In this document: positions 6,884 to 8,708 of the stretch, one piece after another | How positions within the stretch are numbered: position 1 is the stretch's first letter | Layout of the letters: the number at the start of each line of letters is the position of its first letter | Source of the DNA: an uncultured Opitutaceae bacterium | GTDB lineage: Bacteria > Verrucomicrobiota > Verrucomicrobiae > Opitutales > Opitutaceae | Direction of reading: 5' to 3' | Length of the DNA stretch: 8,708 bases | NCBI GenBank assembly: GCA_946482625.1 | Contig: CAMLSH010000142.1 | Location: forward strand, 1 to 8,708 | Translations under genes and position numbers: made by a program | Notes under the pieces: generated by a model | Databases searched by the model: none | What the model saw: only the letters and a program-made list of their open reading frames with translations | Told to the model about the DNA's origin: nothing

Positions 6884-8341
6884 ATGCACCCACCGATATC
6901 GTCTTCCGCGTCCACGCACACCACGACGAAAGTCGATCGTGTGCCGCTGCGCGAAAAAGTCGGACTCGGGCTGGGCAAGGTCGTGGCCGACGGCACGCAT
7001 GGCACGCTGCACGTGCTGGTGAATCCGATCTTCAATATGACGCTCGGGCTCAATCCCGCGCTCATCAGTCTGATCGTATTCATCCAGCGATTCTGGGACG
7101 CGATGCTCGATCCCTTGGTCGGGCAGTTTTCCGACAACTTCCGTTCGCGTTGGGGACGGCGCAGGCCGCTGCTGCTCGCCGCGGTATTCCCGTTGTCGCT
7201 GCTGTTTGGCGCGCTCTGGTGGTTTCCCTCCGGCGCGAGCGAGAATACGCTCTTCTGGCATTTGCTGCTGGTGTCGCTCGTTTTCTATGCGGCGCACACG
7301 TTTTACTCCATGCCGCTGGGTGGACTTATCGTGGAGGCGACCGACGATTACCATGAGCGCACGCGGCTTGCCGGACTCACGCTCGCATTTGGATTCGCAT
7401 TTCAAATCGGCAGCCAGTGGCTCTTCAAACTCACGCAGCTGGATTTTTTCGGCGATCAAATCGTGGGACTTCGCTGGGTGACAGGAGGCTGTGCGCTGCT
7501 GTTCTTGATCGCGGGCTTGCTTCCCGTGCTCATGTGCCGGGAGAGGCACTACGCTCGCGTCGCAGTGAAGCAGCCGCGCACCTCGTTGATCGAGAGTTTG
7601 AAAATGGTCCGCGACAACCGGTCGTTCATCGCGCTGTTGTCGGCGCGTTTTGTCGCCAGTTTTGGCTACAACATCGTCGGGATGCTCGGGATCTACATGA
7701 ACACGTACTATGTTTTTGGCGGAGATCTGAAGGGGGCGGCATTCGCGTACGGTTTCCTTGGCTCGGCGTTTCACGTGGCGGCGATCATCATGTCGCTTTT
7801 CGTTTACCCGGTGATCGCCCGACGGATTGGGAAAAAGCGTACATTGCAGGTGGCGGCGGGCGTGTTGATTGCGGGCTGTCTCAGCAAGCTGGTCGTCTAT
7901 CAGCCGGGGATGCCGTGGCTGCAGTTCATCGTGCTCGGCACGAACGGAGCCGCGAGCGCCGGGCTCACGCTGATGTCGAATGCGATGCTGGGCGATGTTG
8001 CCGACCAGGACGAATGGCGCAGCGGACAGCGGCGGGAGGCGTTGTTTTTCTCGCTGCTTAGCTGGTTCGAGAAGGCGGGTAACTCGCTCGGCTCGCTCAT
8101 CGCGGGCTTCGTACTCGTGTGGATCGGCTTCAACGCAAAGATCGGTGCCCAATCCGCCGATACGCTCGCGCTGATGAAATTCAGTTACTTCCTCGCGCCG
8201 ACGCTTGGGGCGCTGCTCGCCCTCTATTTTATCCGGCGCTACGAACTCACGGAGGAAAGCGCCTATCGGATCAAGGATGAACTCGCCCGTCGCCGCGCGC
8301 GCTTGCCGGTCACACCCTCACAGGAAACCACTTCTTCATGA
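6884..8341 (+). CDS. GPH family (MelB-like) sugar:cation symporter
   Basis: A 485-residue inner-membrane permease of the glycoside-pentoside-hexuronide:cation symporter family, which takes up sugars with Na+ or H+. The N-terminal signature at residues 71-95 begins 'WDAMLDPLVGQFSD' and continues into 'RSRWGRRRP'. Asp72 and Asp76 correspond by alignment to the cation-site Asp55 and Asp59 of E. coli MelB. A second family signature near the C-terminus reads 'GDVADQDEWRSGQRRE' (370-385). About twelve hydrophobic segments are visible, with a central cytoplasmic loop around 219-245. The first 20 residues are hydrophilic and Ser/Thr-rich. The ATG at 6884 has no strong Shine-Dalgarno. It lies 58 bases after the TonB receptor and overlaps the next gene by four bases, so the three probably form an operon. 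Likely role: moving the sugar delivered by the receptor from periplasm to cytoplasm (inference). The exact sugar is unknown. Confidence 0.93.
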   Translation: MHPPISSSASTHTTTKVDRVPLREKVGLGLGKVVADGTHGTLHVLVNPIFNMTLGLNPALISLIVFIQRFWDAMLDPLVGQFSDNFRSRWGRRRPLLLAAVFPLSLLFGALWWFPSGASENTLFWHLLLVSLVFYAAHTFYSMPLGGLIVEATDDYHERTRLAGLTLAFGFAFQIGSQWLFKLTQLDFFGDQIVGLRWVTGGCALLFLIAGLLPVLMCRERHYARVAVKQPRTSLIESLKMVRDNRSFIALLSARFVASFGYNIVGMLGIYMNTYYVFGGDLKGAAFAYGFLGSAFHVAAIIMSLFVYPVIARRIGKKRTLQVAAGVLIAGCLSKLVVYQPGMPWLQFIVLGTNGAASAGLTLMSNAMLGDVADQDEWRSGQRREALFFSLLSWFEKAGNSLGSLIAGFVLVWIGFNAKIGAQSADTLALMKFSYFLAPTLGALLALYFIRRYELTEESAYRIKDELARRRARLPVTPSQETTSS

Positions 8342-8708
8342 ATGCCGCTTTTATTCTCGATGCAGACACGTTCCGCGATGCTTACGGCGATGAGTGCCTG
8401 AAGACCGTCGACGCGCTCGGACGTGTGTTGGGACCGCCGATGACGGCGGAGCAACTCGCGGCCTCGCCGCCGCCATGGCTCGGAGAGGTGGATGTGCTTT
8501 TCACGAGCTGGGGTGGCCCTCGGCTCGATGCGGCCTTGCTGGCGCGTCTTCCGAAATTGCGTGCGGTTTTTCACGCGGCGGGCTCGTTGCGCGCGATCGC
8601 CACCGAGGCGTGCTGGCAGCGTGGCATCGTATTTTCCACTGCGGCGGCGTTGAATGCCGTTCCCACGGCCGAGTATGCGTTTGGCGCCATCCTGCTTTCG
8701 TTGAAACG
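8338..8708 (+). CDS. D-isomer-specific 2-hydroxyacid dehydrogenase, N-terminal part (3' partial)
   Basis: The first 123 codons of a gene that runs off the right edge. The start ATG overlaps the symporter stop in an ATGA junction, typical of translational coupling. The sequence looks like the N-terminal catalytic (substrate-binding) domain of the NAD(P)-dependent D-2-hydroxyacid dehydrogenase family: 'VDVLFTSWGG' (51-60), 'LLARLPKLRAVFHAAGSLR' (67-85), 'RGIVFSTAAALNAVPTAEYA' (95-114). The last matches the family's 'I.V.N....AVAE' region, which leads into the helix before the NAD-binding Rossmann fold. The GxGxxG motif and the catalytic Arg, Glu and His lie beyond the window, so activity cannot be judged. 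Members interconvert 2-keto acids and D-2-hydroxy acids. In this operon a role with a sugar-derived acid is possible but unproven. Confidence 0.85.
   Translation, partial: MNAAFILDADTFRDAYGDECLKTVDALGRVLGPPMTAEQLAASPPPWLGEVDVLFTSWGGPRLDAALLARLPKLRAVFHAAGSLRAIATEACWQRGIVFSTAAALNAVPTAEYAFGAILLSLK

Noticed and set aside
5530..7137. 535-codon open frame on the minus strand across the receptor and symporter start
   Set aside because: Antisense to two well-supported genes, with no family motif. Its length is explained by base composition.
6803..8152. 449-codon minus-strand open frame opposite the symporter
   Set aside because: Gln/Arg/His-rich translation of the kind obtained antisense to membrane proteins. 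The plus strand has unmistakable GPH motifs.
1..8708. CRISPR array, insertion sequence, prophage, toxin or defence genes
   Set aside because: Read through for spaced direct repeats, transposase motifs and such gene families, and saw none. All coding space is explained by transport, hydrolysis and regulation genes.

Overview
This GC-rich window reads like part of a carbohydrate-uptake and -hydrolysis locus from a Gram-negative bacterium, most probably a verrucomicrobial Opitutaceae relative. The pointers to that lineage are a TonB-dependent receptor whose mature N-terminus carries an 'LSPFTVSGE'-type segment, a LacI regulator with a 'YRPDPLL' hinge, no SusD partner, and near-absence of Shine-Dalgarno sequences. 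The taxonomic call rests on remembered family style, not on a search.

Layout: the left edge cuts into an AmpG-like (PAT family) MFS transporter (1-1731, 5' end missing) that carries an extra C-terminal membrane region. After a 207-base spacer with a strong stem-loop comes a complete, cytoplasmic GH1 beta-glycosidase (1939-3282). Converging on it from the right is a LacI-family regulator (3298-4356, minus strand). Only 15 bases separate the two genes, and a perfect 10-bp inverted repeat embraces both stop codons. The regulator is transcribed divergently from a TonB-dependent outer-membrane receptor (4531-6825). The roughly 170-base shared upstream region contains a CTGTA-CGC-TACAG palindrome, which is a candidate operator. 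The receptor is followed after 58 bases by a GPH/MelB-type sugar:cation symporter (6884-8341). A D-2-hydroxyacid dehydrogenase gene (8338 to beyond the right edge) overlaps the symporter stop by four bases (ATGA).

Proposed combined working (inference): a glycoside crosses the outer membrane through the TonB receptor and the inner membrane through the GPH symporter and/or the AmpG-like carrier. It is then cleaved in the cytoplasm by the GH1 enzyme, and the LacI protein adjusts expression to the sugar. The dehydrogenase hints that the sugar, or a keto/hydroxy acid derived from it, is further oxidised or reduced. The actual substrate cannot be read from the sequence. I found no RNA genes, insertion sequences, CRISPR arrays or phage genes. 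The individual families are all known, so the novelty lies in details: the C-terminal extension of the AmpG-like protein, the altered nucleophile motif of the GH1 enzyme, the shared-stop hairpin, and a siderophore-type receptor in a sugar locus.
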